DNA of 64,000 nucleotides. It comes from Piliocolobus tephrosceles (lineage: Eukaryota > Chordata > Mammalia > Primates > Cercopithecidae). Both the position numbers and the translations under genes were made by a program. The notes beneath the pieces were generated by a model. The model did no database searches, was not told where the DNA came from, and worked only from the letters and a program-made list of their open reading frames with translations. Positions 20,881 through 51,047 of this stretch are shown piece by piece. Location of the stretch: the NCBI RefSeq assembly GCF_002776525.5, contig NC_045441.1, positions 129,542,802-129,606,801 of the forward strand. Direction: 5' to 3'. Every line of letters starts with the position of its first letter. The stretch's first letter is position 1.

Positions 20881-21639
20881 ACAAAAAAGTCAAAATCCAC
20901 AGATGGAGCAGGATGCAGGGAGTAGATCAGATTCCTGGCTGCAGAGGTTCCTTTTCCCACCACATCCCTTCCTCCACCAGGGGCTCTCATTCCTTTCTTC
21001 TAGAAGCAGAGCTCAGCCCTGAGCTTCAGGCTCACCAGCTAAAAACACTCGCATGGTTCTCCTGAAGGTGCGCACTATACGAGCTTCCTGTGGCTGCTGT
21101 AACCAGCTGCCACAAGCTGGGAGCTGAAAACAGCAGATGTGTTCTCCCACTGTTCTGGAGGCTGCAAGTCTGAAATCAGTCCTGCGGGGCTGAAATGGAG
21201 GTGTTAGCAGGGCCGTGCCCTCTGGACACTCTAGGGGAGACTCGGTCCCTCACTTCCTCTGGCTTCTGGTGCAATCTTTGGCTTTGTGTGCCTCTGCCTT
21301 CACATCACGTTCTCCTCCCTGTATGGGATGAAGGCTCCTTCTGCCTCCGCCTGGTAAGGACACTTGCAATTGCATTCAGGGCCTGCCCAGCTAATCCAGA
21401 ATAATCCCCACATCTCAAGAGCCTCAAATTAACCACACCTGCAAAGACCCTTTTAGCATTGACAGCTGCCTGAGGCTAGAGCCTGGTCTCCATGGGACCC
21501 CTTTCCCAGCCTACTGTAGCACTCAAATGTGCTAATTTCTGCTGAAAACGGTCTTGGATCGAAACTTCTTTGGGGATCATTATGATCTAAGTCCAGCTTT
21601 GATACTGAGCCGGTTGATGACAGTGACTATGGGAAAGGA
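20881..21639. other. RAB19 intron with an old interspersed repeat
   Basis: About 21085-21470 resembles a frequent ancient mammalian repeat ('ttcctgtggctgctgtaac', 'ctgttctggaggctgcaagt'). I cannot name its class with confidence. Confidence 0.45.
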
Positions 21640-21692
21640 TTTTCAAAATCTTTTTTGTTGGGACATATTAATGTATATAAAGAAAAGTACAC

Positions 21693-22727
<1,035 letters not shown>

Positions 22728-22847
22728 TCACTTCATTACTCCCTACTCCTTCTGCCCCAAAGGCAAGTGCTTTTATGATAAATAGTTCTTTGCTTTTTTC
22801 TTTTTTAATCATTTTACTACCTAAGCCCACATCCCTAAATACGGCAG

Positions 22848-23288
<441 letters not shown>

Positions 23289-23840
23289 TAATTTGTATAC
23301 TATTCCTTTACAAGAACACCCTACAGAGTATTTCTCTGTTCTGTTGGCAATTGACATTTGAGTTGTTTCTAGTTTGGGGCAACTAGGAAAATAATGCTGC
23401 TCTGAGCATTCTGGTACATGTTTATTGATGCCGATGGGCACACGGCTCTGTTGGGTAATACCCAGGAGCAAAATTGCATGGTCATGCCGCTCTAGATAAT
23501 CTCAAACCACTTGCAGAGTTGTCGTTCTAGTCTATACTCCCATCAGCAGCATGCACAGGTTCCAATTGTTCTACATCCTCACCAACATTTGGTGCTGCTA
23601 GTTGTTTTACTTCCATGCATCCTGAGAAGTGTGTCATGAGATCACTAGTGTTTTTCATTTGCACTTCCCTGTCTATTAATGACATTGAACACCTTTCAGA
23701 TGTGTGTTAGCTATTTGGGTATCCTCTGTTGTGAAATACTTTTCAAGTCCAAGTCCCATTTTTCTGTTTGTTATCTTTTTCTTGTTAATTCCTAAGAGTA
23801 GCTTATATCTTCTGAAAATGAGTCTGTGTCAGTGTGGGTC

Positions 23841-24947
<1,107 letters not shown>

Positions 24948-24967
24948 ACATTTTGGTTTTTTTATGT

Positions 24968-25589
<622 letters not shown>

Positions 25590-25599
25590 TTTTCCTCTC

Positions 25600-26320
<721 letters not shown>

Positions 26321-26400
26321 AAATATCTTCAATATTACAATGGTTTATGACCCTCCAAAGGGCCATACACAGTACATCTGTGGTATTAAATTTTCATAGG

Positions 26401-26486
26401 CCATGATCACTCCACTGAACTCCAGCCTGGACAACAAAGTGAGACCCTGTCACACACACACAAAAAAAACAAAACAAAAAAAAAAT
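26401..26486 (+). repeat. Alu 3' end with short (CA)n
   Basis: Only the last 50 bases of the right arm plus an A-tail containing CACACACA. Confidence 0.8.
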
Positions 26487-26936
<450 letters not shown>

Positions 26937-26972
26937 TAAATAAGGTGGATGGTTAAACAAATATTGGTCCTT

Positions 26973-27214
26973 GGCTGGTTGTGGTGGCTCACGCCTGTAA
27001 TCCCAACATGTAGGGAGGCCAAGGTGGGCAGATCACCTGAGGTCAGGAGTTCAGGCCAGCCTTCCCAACATGGTGAAACCTCGTCTCTACTAAAAATACA
27101 AAAATTAGCTGGGCATGGTGGCGCACTCCTGGAGTCCCAGCTACTGAAGAGGTAGAGGCAGGAGAATCCAGCCTGGGCAACAGAGAGACTATGTTTAAAA
27201 AAAAAAAAAAAAAA
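26973..27214 (+). repeat. Alu, outermost of a three-Alu cluster
   Basis: Sense with a deletion in the right arm. Its flanks ACAAATATTGGTCC (26958-26971) and ACAAATGTTGGTCC (27859-27872) enclose the whole cluster and the gap. Confidence 0.9.
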
Positions 27215-27314
27215 NNNNNNNNNNNNNNNNNNNNNNNNNNNNNNNNNNNNNNNNNNNNNNNNNNNNNNNNNNNNNNNNNNNNNNNNNNNNNNNNNNNNNN
27301 NNNNNNNNNNNNNN
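27215..27314. other. assembly gap of 100 N
   Basis: One hundred Ns, a usual placeholder for a gap of unknown size. It lies between an Alu A-tail and the middle of another Alu. Confidence 0.98.
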
Positions 27315-27890
<576 letters not shown>

Positions 27891-28221
27891 CTACTCAGCA
27901 GTGAAAACCATTAGTGGTATGCAGAAAACAAACTACTGATTTATACAAAAACTTGAATGGATCTCAAAGGAATTATGCTGAGTGAAAAAAAGACAATCTC
28001 AGAAGGTTACGTATATGAATCCATTTATATAATATTCTGGAACTAGAAGAGATTGGTGGTTAGCAGGGGCGGAGGACCGGGGGTGGTGAGAGTTATAAAG
28101 GAATAACATGAAAGAGAGCTTTGTGAGAATGGAGCCGTTCAGTGCTTTGACTGTGGTGGTGATTAAAGGAATCTACGCATGTGATCAAATTGTGTATAAT
28201 TATAAACACACACACAAATAA

Positions 28222-28561
<340 letters not shown>

Positions 28562-28569
28562 AAGATATT

Positions 28570-28875
<306 letters not shown>

Positions 28876-28998
28876 TCATGACAAGAAATCTGATTAAAGT
28901 CTGTGGATAGCACCCATGTCAGTTTCCTGGTATTGATAATGTGCTATAGTTATACAAGATATTACCATTGGGGGAAACTGGGTGAAGGATAAACTGGA

Positions 28999-29010
28999 CC
29001 CCCCCCCCTT

Positions 29011-29044
<34 letters not shown>

Positions 29045-29152
29045 GATATGTATAGATATGTGTATATATATGTATATATTATAGATATGTGTGTATATAT
29101 ACATATGTGTATATATGTGTATATATATACACATCTATAATATATACATATA
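28999..29152. repeat. compound C / TC / TA microsatellite in L1
   Basis: A run of C, then (TC)n, then mixed (TA)n and TGTATA repeats with self-complementary stretches. Confidence 0.9.
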
Positions 29153-29449
29153 TAATGACTTCCCGTATATCTATAATTGTTTCAAAATAAAAGGCTTAAA
29201 CATGTTTTATGGAAGAAGGGGGAAGTAGGGAAAAAAATCTCTACAGAGGCTCCTGTGGGGACAGTAATGAAAACCAGGTTGAGAAACACTGGTCTAGCTT
29301 GTCTTAATTACTATAGTTTTATAATAAATCTTGATGTCTGGTAGAACAAATCCTGTGGGAAAGTAATTTTATCTTTAGATTCCTGCCTCAGGGAAACCAA
29401 GGCAAACTTTTATTGTATGTAAATTATAGCTTTCTCAGAAAGTCCTTTA

Positions 29450-29747
29450 GGCCAGGCGTGGTGGCTCATGCCTATAATCCCAGCACTTTTGGGAGGCCAA
29501 GGCGGGCAGATCACTGGAGGCCAGGAGTTCAAGACCAGCCTGGCCAACATGGTGAAACCTTGTCTCTACTGAAAATACAAAAATTAGCCAGGCATGGTAG
29601 GTAGCACTAGCCTGTAATCCCAGCTACTCAGGAGTCTGAAGCACAAGAATAGTTTGAACCTGGGAGTCAAAGGTAGCAGTGAGCCGAGACAGCACCACTG
29701 CACTCCAGCCTGAGTGACAGAGCGAGACTCCATCTGAAAAAAAAAAA
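29450..29747 (+). repeat. Alu
   Basis: Sense. Flanked by AGAAAGTCCTT (29438-29448) and AGAAAGTCTTC (29748-29758). Confidence 0.94.
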
Positions 29748-29869
29748 AGAAAGTCTTCCATTATGCACCTCCAATCCACAGTCTACTCAGCTAAATGAGC
29801 CCTGTCTCACACAGCATCCAACACTCTGCTGTTTGAGGGGGGAAAAAAGAGAGTAAAAAGAGGAGCAAG

Positions 29870-30273
<404 letters not shown>

Positions 30274-30330
30274 AATGTGCCCTCAATTACCATTTGTGAA
30301 TGAATGCATGCATGCCTATTGAAGAACTAA

Positions 30331-30674
<344 letters not shown>

Positions 30675-30727
30675 AGAAACCAGATTAAGTTATTCAATGG
30701 AATATCTGCTTATCTTTTTCCTTCCAG

Positions 30728-30996
30728 GAAATAAATGTGACCTCTGGGAAAAGCGGCACGTCCTGTTCGAAGATGCCTGCACACTGGCTGAGAAGTATGG
30801 CCTCCTGGCCGTTTTGGAGACATCTGCCAAGGAATCCAAGAACATAGACGAAGTCTTCGTGCTCATGGCCAAGGAGCTGATCGCCCGCAACAGCCTGCAC
30901 CTATATGGGGAGAGTGCCCTGAACAGCCTCCCACTGGACTCCAGCCCCGTTCTTATGGCCCAGGGTCCAAGTGAAAAGACCCACTGCACTTGCTAA
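30728..30996 (+). CDS. RAB19: RAB19 coding exon 3, C-terminal (residues 129-217 and stop)
   Basis: The exon starts after the acceptor 'tctttttccttccag' with GA, completing Gly129. It encodes the guanine-specificity motif NKCD (130-133) and ETSAK (159-163), which contacts the base. The hypervariable tail runs to residue 217, ending in Cys215-Thr-Cys217. The CXC ending is the usual substrate for double geranylgeranylation, which anchors Rabs to membranes. Stop TAA is at 30994-30996. The spliced total of 217 residues equals the known mammalian RAB19 length, and no frameshift or premature stop is present, so the gene appears intact. The open frame upstream from 30655 belongs to Alu and intron sequence. 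Confidence 0.97.
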
Positions 30997-32611
<1,615 letters not shown>

Positions 32612-32757
32612 CTTTTTTCTTTTTTTTTTTTTTTAATTGTAGAAATGAAGTCTTGCTCTGTTGCCCAGGCTGGTCTCCAGTTCCTGAGCTCACGGGATTC
32701 TCCCACCTCAGCCTCCCAAAGAGCTGGGATTACAGGCGTCAGCCACCACGCCTGGCC
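32612..32757 (-). repeat. Alu left arm, array member 4
   Basis: Antisense monomer with its own T-tail. Confidence 0.9.
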
Positions 32758-33560
<803 letters not shown>

Positions 33561-33563
33561 TAG

Positions 33564-33905
<342 letters not shown>

Positions 33906-34210
33906 CTTTTTTTTTTTTTTTTTTTTTTTTAGATTGAGTTTTGCTCTTGTTGCCCAGGCTGGCGTGCAATGGCACGATCTGGCTCCCTGCAATGTCTGCC
34001 TCCTGGGTTCAAGTGATTCTCCTGCCTCAGCCTCCCGAGTAGCTGGGATTACAGGTGTGTGCCAGCACACCTGGCTAATTTTGTATTTTTAGTAGAGACA
34101 GTGTTTCTCCATGTTGGTCAGGCTGGTCCCGAACTCCCGACCTCAGGTGATCCGCCTGACTTGGCCTACGAAAGCGCTGGGATTACAGGCATGAGCCACT
34201 GCACCCGGTC
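33906..34210 (-). repeat. Alu, older member of the pair
   Basis: Antisense. Its 5' end abuts the right target repeat at 34211, and its T-tail received the younger Alu. Confidence 0.94.
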
Positions 34211-34225
34211 CCCTGCTCCACTCTT

Positions 34226-35301
34226 AGCATCTGATTATCAGGGCCCCAATCACAGCCCATCTGCCTTTCAGCGAGAGGAAGGCAGTCTTTGGGCTCCTTC
34301 CCTGGACTGGTCTTCTCCTTGGCCTTAAGTTATTCTCCTGCTCCTTTATACATTTCTTGGTCCCCAAGGAGTCCTTAGGTAGGAGCCAGAATTTAAATTC
34401 TGACCTTTGGGATACAGCCATAAACTAAGCCAGCCACAGAGAAGGACAAAACTATGAGACCTACGGAGCATGAGCCTCCTCCCAGTTCTCCTTGACCATC
34501 AGGAAGCACTCTTAATTTTTCTCAGTTAAGGTGCCTTTTAGAAATTTCTTGTCTTGTGACAGAGTCTTCCTTCCTTGTTGATTAGTCTATTCTTGAGGAA
34601 TGGATCCATCAATCTGTTCAGTGTGTGTCCCAGTGCCGGCTCAGGGTGGGCACCATCAAGATGAACGGCCTGCCGTGCCTCCCATGGGGGCTAGCCCTCT
34701 CCCGTTCTGAGGAGCAGCCATGCAGCCTCCGCTGAAAGCAAGCCGCACCCTCTTTCCCCTCCTCCTCTACCAGGAAGAGATCTCAGGTCAGAAACCAGTG
34801 GCAGCCTGGAGTACTAGTCTTCCCTGAGACATCTGTATTTTGATGGGAATCAAAGACACAAACCTACAGATAAAGCTGTAAGGTTGGAACTGTAGCCAGG
34901 ACTTCAGCTCACAGGATCACAGGAAAAGAAAGGCATCTAGAGAGAAGGAGGCCTTCTGGGAACCCCTGAGATCACCGCTAGGACGGCCATCTTCCTAGCG
35001 TGGGACATCCCCACCGGGAGATTGTTTTTCTATGCACAGGTGTCCTCCACTCCAGGCCTCCCAGGCAGGTGTTGAGGGGATGCAGATGGCTGCTTGGTGC
35101 TGGGTGGAGGGAGGGCTCCACACAAAGACACCAATCACCTGAGCAGCTCCCCTAAACAAGCTGCAGCCCAGAGGAGCCATGTGAGTCCCTCGTTTTTGCT
35201 GGAGTGTCTGCCCTTCCTTACAGAACCCTCCTCTCCTCACTTTGTTCACAAAGGGCAAGTTCTGAGACCAGCTGCCAAACCGTGCCTTCCACGGTCCAGT
35301 T
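34226..35301. other. single-copy intergenic sequence, nothing recognised
   Basis: About 1.1 kb, the longest repeat-free stretch downstream of RAB19. I see no splice-consistent coding frame. Confidence 0.45.
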
Positions 35302-35315
35302 AAGAATTTGCATTA

Positions 35316-37050
<1,735 letters not shown>

Positions 37051-37288
37051 CTGGACTATCTTTTTTTTCTTTCTTTCTTTCTTTCTTTTTTTTTTTTTTA
37101 GAGATATGGTCTCACTCTGCCACCCAATCTGGAGAGCAGTAACATGATCATAGATAGCTCCCTGTAGCCTTGACCTCCCAGGCTCAAGTGATCCTCCCAC
37201 CTCAGCCCCATGAATAGCTAGGTGAGACTACAGGCTTGCACCACCATACCCGGCTCATTTTTTGTATTTTTTGTAAAGATGGGGTCTT

Positions 37289-37950
<662 letters not shown>

Positions 37951-38299
37951 TCAAGCAATCCTCCCGCCTCAGCCTCCCAAAGTGCTGGGATTACAGGTGT
38001 GAGCCACCACACTGGGCCCCTGGACTATATTCTTCTGACTTGGTCATGGGTGAAGCCTCTGGGGAAAGCAGGCTCCATTATGAACCCCAGGAAAGTGAGA
38101 AGAATAAGATGACAGCTGCCCACCTAGCTCAGACCTACTAAGACCTGGAGAAGGGTTGGGGTGAAGAGCAGAGTTCAAACAACTTCAGTACAGAAAACCC
38201 TCCTACGTTTCTTGATGAATCCACTGACCAAGATGTAATCTTCAAAGAAAACTCCCTCTTTGGAAAGACTCCTACCTTATTCCATTTAAAAATTCTAGG

Positions 38300-38461
38300 G
38301 GCCAGGTGCAGTGGCTCACATCTGTAATCCCAGCATTTTGGGAGACCAAGGCAGGCAGATCACTTGAGGTCAGGAGTTCAAGACCAGTCTGGCCAACATG
38401 GTGAAACCCCATCTCTACTAAAAATAGAAAAATTAGCCAGGTGGGGTGGTGCACGCCTATG
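38300..38461 (+). repeat. Alu left arm
   Basis: Sense Alu cut off at 'gtgcacgcctatg' and followed by an inverted Alu fragment. Confidence 0.9.
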
Positions 38462-38469
38462 AAAAAAGA

Positions 38470-38575
38470 AATTATATTTTAGAGATGGAGTCTCTCTGCA
38501 TTGCCCAGGCTGGTCTTGAACTCCTGAACTCAAGGGATCCTCCTGCCTCAGCCTCCCGCGCAGCTGAGATTACAG
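38470..38575 (-). repeat. Alu left-arm fragment
   Basis: Antisense fragment from 'ttttagagatggagtctc', forming an inverted pair with 38300-38461. Confidence 0.85.
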
Positions 38576-38589
38576 TTACCAAAGTTGGT

Positions 38590-39130
38590 GGCTCAAACTC
38601 CTTCCTCTGGGCTGGGGCGGGGCAGAGGTGAACAGGGAAGCGGTTTGGGAGAGGCAGATATGGGTGTGGGCCTGGGTTCTTGCTGACGGAGGGAGTTGGG
38701 AGGGTGGCCTGGGCCTCGCGCCGTGGCCAGCTCACCAGGTCCCTGATCGGGAACCACAGCGGGATCCGTCTCCGAGCCCCCTCCACGGAGTTTCTTACCT
38801 GGAAGAGGTTCCTGCTGATGTGGGCGCTTAAGTCTCCCCATGTGGTCCCGGGGCGCGGGACCACACTGGACCCTTCGCAGGCCTTGGGTAGCAGGGTTTC
38901 CCCCGCGGGCGCTCGCGGTGCCCGACAAGGACGCGCTGTGCGCCAGCAGTGTTTTCATCCCCATCAGCGTGAAGCCGCCTCTCAAAGCGCTGGATCCCAC
39001 ACCCAACGAGCCACCGCTGCGCCCCATCTGGCTTCTCCGCGAAGAGGGACCACTCCAGGGTCCAGGAGGGCTCTCCTGAGCTGGGGTGCACCAAGGCTTG
39101 GCCGGGGCCCACAGGCAGCAGCGACTCTTT
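38590..39130. promoter_or_regulatory. orphan CpG-rich island
   Basis: GC- and CpG-rich, Alu-free block in otherwise AT-rich intergenic DNA. It has a GC box 'ggggcggggc' near 38614. On the - strand there is a strong donor CTTCCAG|GTAAGA (exon side ending at about 38800) and a weaker 'CCTG|GTGAGC' near 38730. Several long frames overlap on both strands, but GC-rich DNA gives these by chance and I recognise no protein. It could be an unannotated promoter, an enhancer or a degraded retrocopy. Confidence 0.5.
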
Positions 39131-39163
39131 GGAGTGTGGGGGTGTGTGTAACAGGGTCTCAGG

Positions 39164-39762
<599 letters not shown>

Positions 39763-39818
<56 letters not shown>

Positions 39819-39820
39819 AG
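39763..39820. repeat. (AAAT)n microsatellite
   Basis: About 14 clean units in the Alu tail, likely polymorphic. Confidence 0.95.
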
Positions 39821-39925
39821 TAAATCGATCTTTCTAGGTTGCCCAGGCTGGTCTCAAACTCCTGGACTCAACCAATCCTCCAGCCTCCTAGGTAGCAGTA
39901 GCTGGGATCGCAGGTGGCACCAGGG

Positions 39926-40644
<719 letters not shown>

Positions 40645-40658
40645 TCTCCTAACTTTTT

Positions 40659-41950
<1,292 letters not shown>

Positions 41951-42105
41951 TTAGAATGGCCATTATAAAAAAAAGATGAAAGATAACAAGTATCGGCAAG
42001 GATGTGGAAAACACGGAGACCACAATCACTATGGAAAGTGGTATGGAGGTGCCTCAAAAACCTAAAACTACAACTACAGGATCCAGCAATCTCCCTTCTG
42101 GGTAG

Positions 42106-42635
<530 letters not shown>

Positions 42636-42636
42636 A

Positions 42637-43241
<605 letters not shown>

Positions 43242-43358
43242 GAAATCAATATGTTGAAGAGATAGCTGCACTTTCATGTTCATTGCAGCATTATTCGTGA
43301 TAGCCAATATATGGAAGCCACCTAAGTGCCTAGCACAGATACATAGATTAAAAAATAT

Positions 43359-43446
43359 GGTGTATATATATATATACACACACACACACATATATATACA
43401 CACTATTCAGTGTGTGTGTATATATATATAAAATATATATATATAC
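43359..43446. repeat. TA/CA microsatellite with inner duplication
   Basis: Alternating (TA)n and (CA)n/(TG)n. 'acacactattcag' occurs at about 43399 and again at 43445. Confidence 0.85.
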
Positions 43447-43742
43447 ACACTATTCAGCAATTAAAAATAAGTAAATTCTGTCATTTGCAACAACATGGAT
43501 GAACCTGGAGGACATTATGCTGAGTGAAATAAACCAAGCACAGAAACACAGATACCACATGTTCTTGCTGATATGCAGAACCTGAAAAAGTCGAACTCAT
43601 AGAAGTACAGAGTAAAATGGAGGTTACCAGGGGCTAGAAGCGGGGTGGACAGGGAAGGAGAGAATGGGAAGATGTTAGTCAAAGCATATGAAGTTTCAGT
43701 TAGACAGGAAAAGTAAGTTTTTGAGATTTATTGCATAGCTCA

Positions 43743-44151
<409 letters not shown>

Positions 44152-44246
44152 TTAACTTGATTTAATCATTTCATGATGTATACAACACATTGTATCCTAT
44201 AAATGTATATAATTATGATTTTTCAACTAAATATTAATAAAAATAA

Positions 44247-44373
44247 CTAGGATCCAGTCATGTGTTTTCATTTTACATTTAGTTGTCATGTTTCTCCAGA
44301 CTCCTCACTTTTTTCCATGACGCTGGCTGTTTGAAGATAAAGGTGTCTTTTAGAATTCTGAATTTGTTTCTTC
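44247..44373. mobile_element. ancient LINE-type fragment
   Basis: 'catgtgttttcattttacat' then 'gttgtcatgtttctccag'. It looks like the opposite orientation of the family at 40659. Confidence 0.4.
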
Positions 44374-44389
44374 AAGGTTAATTTCTTCT

Positions 44390-44613
44390 TTTTTTTTTTT
44401 GAGACAGGATTTCACTCTATTGCCCAGGCTGGAGTGCAGTGGCACGGTCACAGCTCACTATGGCCTCAATTTCCTGGGCTCAAGTGATCCTCCCACCTCA
44501 GCCTCCCGAGTAGCTGGGACCACGGGCTGCTCTGGAACTCCTGAGCTCAAGGGATCCTTCTGCCTCAGCCTCCCAAAGTGCTGGGATTACAGGCGTGAGC
44601 CACTGGGCCAGCC
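44390..44613 (-). repeat. Alu with internal deletion
   Basis: Antisense, about 60 bases lost at the arm junction. 16-bp target repeat AAGGTTAATTTCTTCT (44374-44389) and 44614-44629, one mismatch. Confidence 0.95.
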
Positions 44614-44629
44614 AAGGTTACTTTCTTCT

Positions 44630-45114
44630 ACCCACTGTTTTCCCCATCTGCTGGAAGTCAGGCCTAAAGGCTTGTTATTAGGGCTAAACATTTTGGGCAC
44701 CACAGTCACCTGGGGGATGCTCTGTGCTTGCTGCTGTATCAGGCCTGAAGGTCATCTCTTCTCAGAAATGCTGAGTTCACTCACTTGTTGGAGGTGGAGA
44801 CTGAAGATCTCTCTGTGAAAAAGCACGTTTCCTCCTTTGCAGTAAGATGTCCTCATTGAGCCGATACTTTGGACTATGCAAATACTGACATTTCACTAAC
44901 TCTTTTCACCACCCATTGATGATACCTGTCTGAATCAGATTAATCAAGGGTTATAAAATGGCGCTTTTCAAATTATATCATTTCTGCTACATTTGTTAAC
45001 TGTCACTCTTCCATAAAAAAGAGCTTTCCCTCATCAACTGGGAATGAACCACAGAAGCACTAATGTGTCATATTTGCATGCCTAGTAGAGGTAAAGATTT
45101 TTTTCATTTTCAAA
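44630..45114. other. single-copy intergenic sequence, nothing recognised
   Basis: About 480 bases without an identified element. Confidence 0.45.
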
Positions 45115-45250
45115 ACTGTCACTTGCAATAGCTACTATTCACATTTTACAAAGAGATTAAGGCTAAATAATTTGCCCAAGGTAACATTCCAATAAGTGAC
45201 AGGAGACGATTGGTCCCAGGATTTTGCCGATTAGGTAACCCGAAATCCTC
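45115..45250 (+). mobile_element. MIR fragment
   Basis: 'cattttacaaagagattaag' then 'aatttgcccaaggtaacat' matches the MIR core. Confidence 0.75.
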
Positions 45251-45296
45251 TTACTATAAGTACCTGAAAACACTGAATAAAATATTTATAAATGGG

Positions 45297-46135
<839 letters not shown>

Positions 46136-46146
46136 TTACACACTCA

Positions 46147-46458
<312 letters not shown>

Positions 46459-46462
46459 TCAA

Positions 46463-46952
46463 AAGAAGGAACACAAAACTTGACGAACAAATACAACCCT
46501 AATGACACACATCAATCTACCTGCATTTATCTGCACATCAATTCTAATCAATATTCTGAAAATCTCATCAATTTCTGGGATCGTGCATTTTATGGGATTA
46601 TTTACCATTGAAATTGTCCTACCAACAAGTTACACAACAGGAGAACATAGTCACTGAAAACCATCGACCTGTAATTAACCAGCCTTTGCTTCTGTTGAGA
46701 TTACAGTGTGCACTTGAAAGGGATCCATAAAATTTACCAGTTTCCCTGAATTAGAGGCTACAAGGGTCTTGTTTGCTATGAAAACAGGAACAACTTCTCT
46801 GAAGTTTACCACAGTCCCATAACTGGCACTGTGAAACTGCATCAGGCAGACTTTGCTTTATAGATATGGTACTGTGTGTTCATTCTGGCACTTTTTTCAC
46901 ATCTTCCAAATTGTGTAATTGGTAACAAACAAATGATATGAAATTAAGTGAG
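46463..46952. other. single-copy intergenic sequence, nothing recognised
   Basis: About 490 AT-rich bases without an identified element. Confidence 0.45.
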
Positions 46953-47259
46953 GGCCAAGCATGGTGGCTCACGCGTGTAATGACAATGTTTTGGGAGGCT
47001 GAGGTGGGAATATTGCTTGAGCCCAGGTTTTTGAGACCAGCCTGGGCAACATGGTGAGACTCCATCTCTATAAAAAATTAAAACATAAAAAATTAGCCGG
47101 GCATGATGGCATGAACCTGTAGTCCCAATTACTTGGGGTGAGGGGGAAGCCTGAGGCAGGAGTATGCCCAGGAGATCGAAGCTGCAATGAGCCATGATCA
47201 TGGCACTGAACTCCAGCTTGAGCAACAAAGACCCTGTCTCAAAAAAAAAAAAAAAAAAA
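46953..47259 (+). repeat. Alu, old subfamily
   Basis: Diverged sense Alu. Its A-tail is the landing site of the next Alu. Confidence 0.92.
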
Positions 47260-47262
47260 ACA

Positions 47263-47965
<703 letters not shown>

Positions 47966-47982
47966 TTTGTTTTTTACTTTTT

Positions 47983-48222
47983 AACCCAACACAAATATGT
48001 CTGAACAAAAAGTACATTTCGGAAGAATACAAACATTTAATATAATTTATTATATTATATTATAATATTAATTGTAATATATTATAAAATGTCTCAATAT
48101 TTTCTTTTGTCTGCTGGTGTCAAATGTACTTTCATATGTGGTGGAATTGTTCAGTTAATATATCCCTGTTCATAAATTTTTTCTGAATCTCTTCCCCCAC
48201 TTTCTTACTTTTAAGACCTATT
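47983..48222. other. AT-rich single-copy sequence with palindromic TA run
   Basis: About 48038-48086 is an imperfect TTATAT/ATATAA palindrome. Nothing else was recognised. Confidence 0.5.
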
Positions 48223-48508
48223 GGCCAGGGAGGTGGCTCACGTCTGTAATCCCAGCACTCTGAGAGGCTGAGGCGAGCAGATCACCTGAGGTCAGGAGTT
48301 CAAGACCAGCCTGGCCAATATGATGAAGCCCCATCTCTACTAACAATACAAAAAAATTCAGCTGGGCGTGGTGGCAGGCACCTGTAATCACAGCTACTTG
48401 GGAGGCTGAGGCAAGAGAATCACTTGAACTCGGTAGGTGGAGGTTTCAATGAGCCAAGATCACACCATTGCACTCCAGCATGAGCCACAAGAACGAAACT
48501 CCATCTCA
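48223..48508 (+). repeat. Alu
   Basis: Full sense Alu whose tail is replaced by (TA)n. Confidence 0.94.
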
Positions 48509-48565
48509 AAATATATATATATATATGTATTAATAGTAATAATAGTATAATAGTAATAATAGTGG
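48509..48565. repeat. (TA)n and TAATAG microsatellite
   Basis: (TA)9-like run followed by TAGTAA/TAATAG repeats to 48565. Confidence 0.88.
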
Positions 48566-48569
48566 TAAA

Positions 48570-49389
<820 letters not shown>

Positions 49390-49464
49390 AATTATGCTGA
49401 ACTCCCTCTCAGATAATGGCCAGCATCAGATTTGGGCTCCATCATATTAACCCCTCATCATTCT

Positions 49465-49466
<2 letters not shown>

Positions 49467-49506
<40 letters not shown>
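49467..49506. repeat. (CA)n microsatellite, about 20 units
   Basis: Uninterrupted CA repeat followed by GAGAGA-rich sequence. A likely length polymorphism. Confidence 0.97.
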
Positions 49507-49509
<3 letters not shown>

Positions 49510-49946
49510 AGACAGCGAGAGAGAGAAACGTATCCACTCCAAGATATACTCTCATGCATGTATTTCAAAGTCTTCCAAAGTAAAGTTGTGCAGCTCTCGG
49601 GGTGGAGAAGGTCTAGATGGCTGGGTGGAGTAGCCCAAATCCATCTAACTGTAGGAGAATCAGGGGCAAGCTGTGCCTGAAATGTGCTAGGCCCGGCCTG
49701 GGTACACTCTCTTAGATCATGAGGAAACTCCAGTTCACTCAGTGCAAGGTTATTTGGGTGAGCCAGGGCAAATCAGGCTAAGCTCCACCCTATCATCCGA
49801 GTCCAAGGGTTGGAACAGACACTGGAAGGCAAACAGGGGTGGGGAAGGATGCAGTAAGGCAAGCACAGATCAGCGCCCCCTGCAGGTGGTTAGCAAAACT
49901 CCGGGTCATTGAGACGAGTTTCTGAGGATTCATTATCATCAAAGGC
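49507..49946. other. single-copy intergenic sequence, nothing recognised
   Basis: About 440 bases without an identified element. Confidence 0.45.
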
Positions 49947-49960
49947 AATAACAGAATCTG

Positions 49961-50447
<487 letters not shown>

Positions 50448-50470
50448 TCATTTTCAAATATCAATATCCA

Positions 50471-50761
50471 GGCTGGGTGGGTGGCTCATTCCTGTAATCC
50501 CAGCACTTTGGGAGGCTGAGGCGGGCGGATCACCTCAGGTCGGGGGTTTGAAGCCAGCCTGACCAACATGGAGAAACCCCATCTCTACTAAAAATACAAA
50601 ATTAGCTGGGCATAGTGGTGCATGCCTGTAATCCCAGCTACTCGGGAGGCTGAGGCAGGAGAATTGCTTAAACCCAGGAGTGTGGTGAACTGAGATCGGG
50701 CCATTGCACTCCAGCCTAGAGAACAAGAGCGAAACTCCGTCTCAAAAAAAAAAAAAAAAAA
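50471..50761 (+). repeat. Alu
   Basis: Sense. Perfect target repeat ATCAATATCCA at 50460-50470 and 50762-50772. Confidence 0.96.
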
Positions 50762-50772
50762 ATCAATATCCA

Positions 50773-51047
50773 GGCCAGTGGCTCATGCCTGTAATCCCAA
50801 CACTTTGGGAGACCAAGGTGGGAAAATCACTTGAGCTCAGGAATTCAAGATCAACCTGGGTAACACAGCAAGACTCCATCTCAAAAATTTAAAAAGTAGC
50901 TAGGTGTGATGTCACATGCCTGTAGTCCTAGCTACTTGGAAGGCTGGGGCAGGAGGATCACTTGAATCCCTGTGTTTGAAGCTGCAGTGAGCTATGACTG
51001 TGCCACTGCACTTCAGCCCAGGTGACACAGCAAGACTCTCTTTAAAA
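50773..51047 (+). repeat. Alu, old subfamily
   Basis: J-like sense Alu immediately after the target repeat of the previous one. Confidence 0.93.

Noticed and set aside
28999..29152. Tandem TA/TC tract as a CRISPR or regulatory array
   Set aside because: Simple compound microsatellite inside L1. No spacer-repeat structure.
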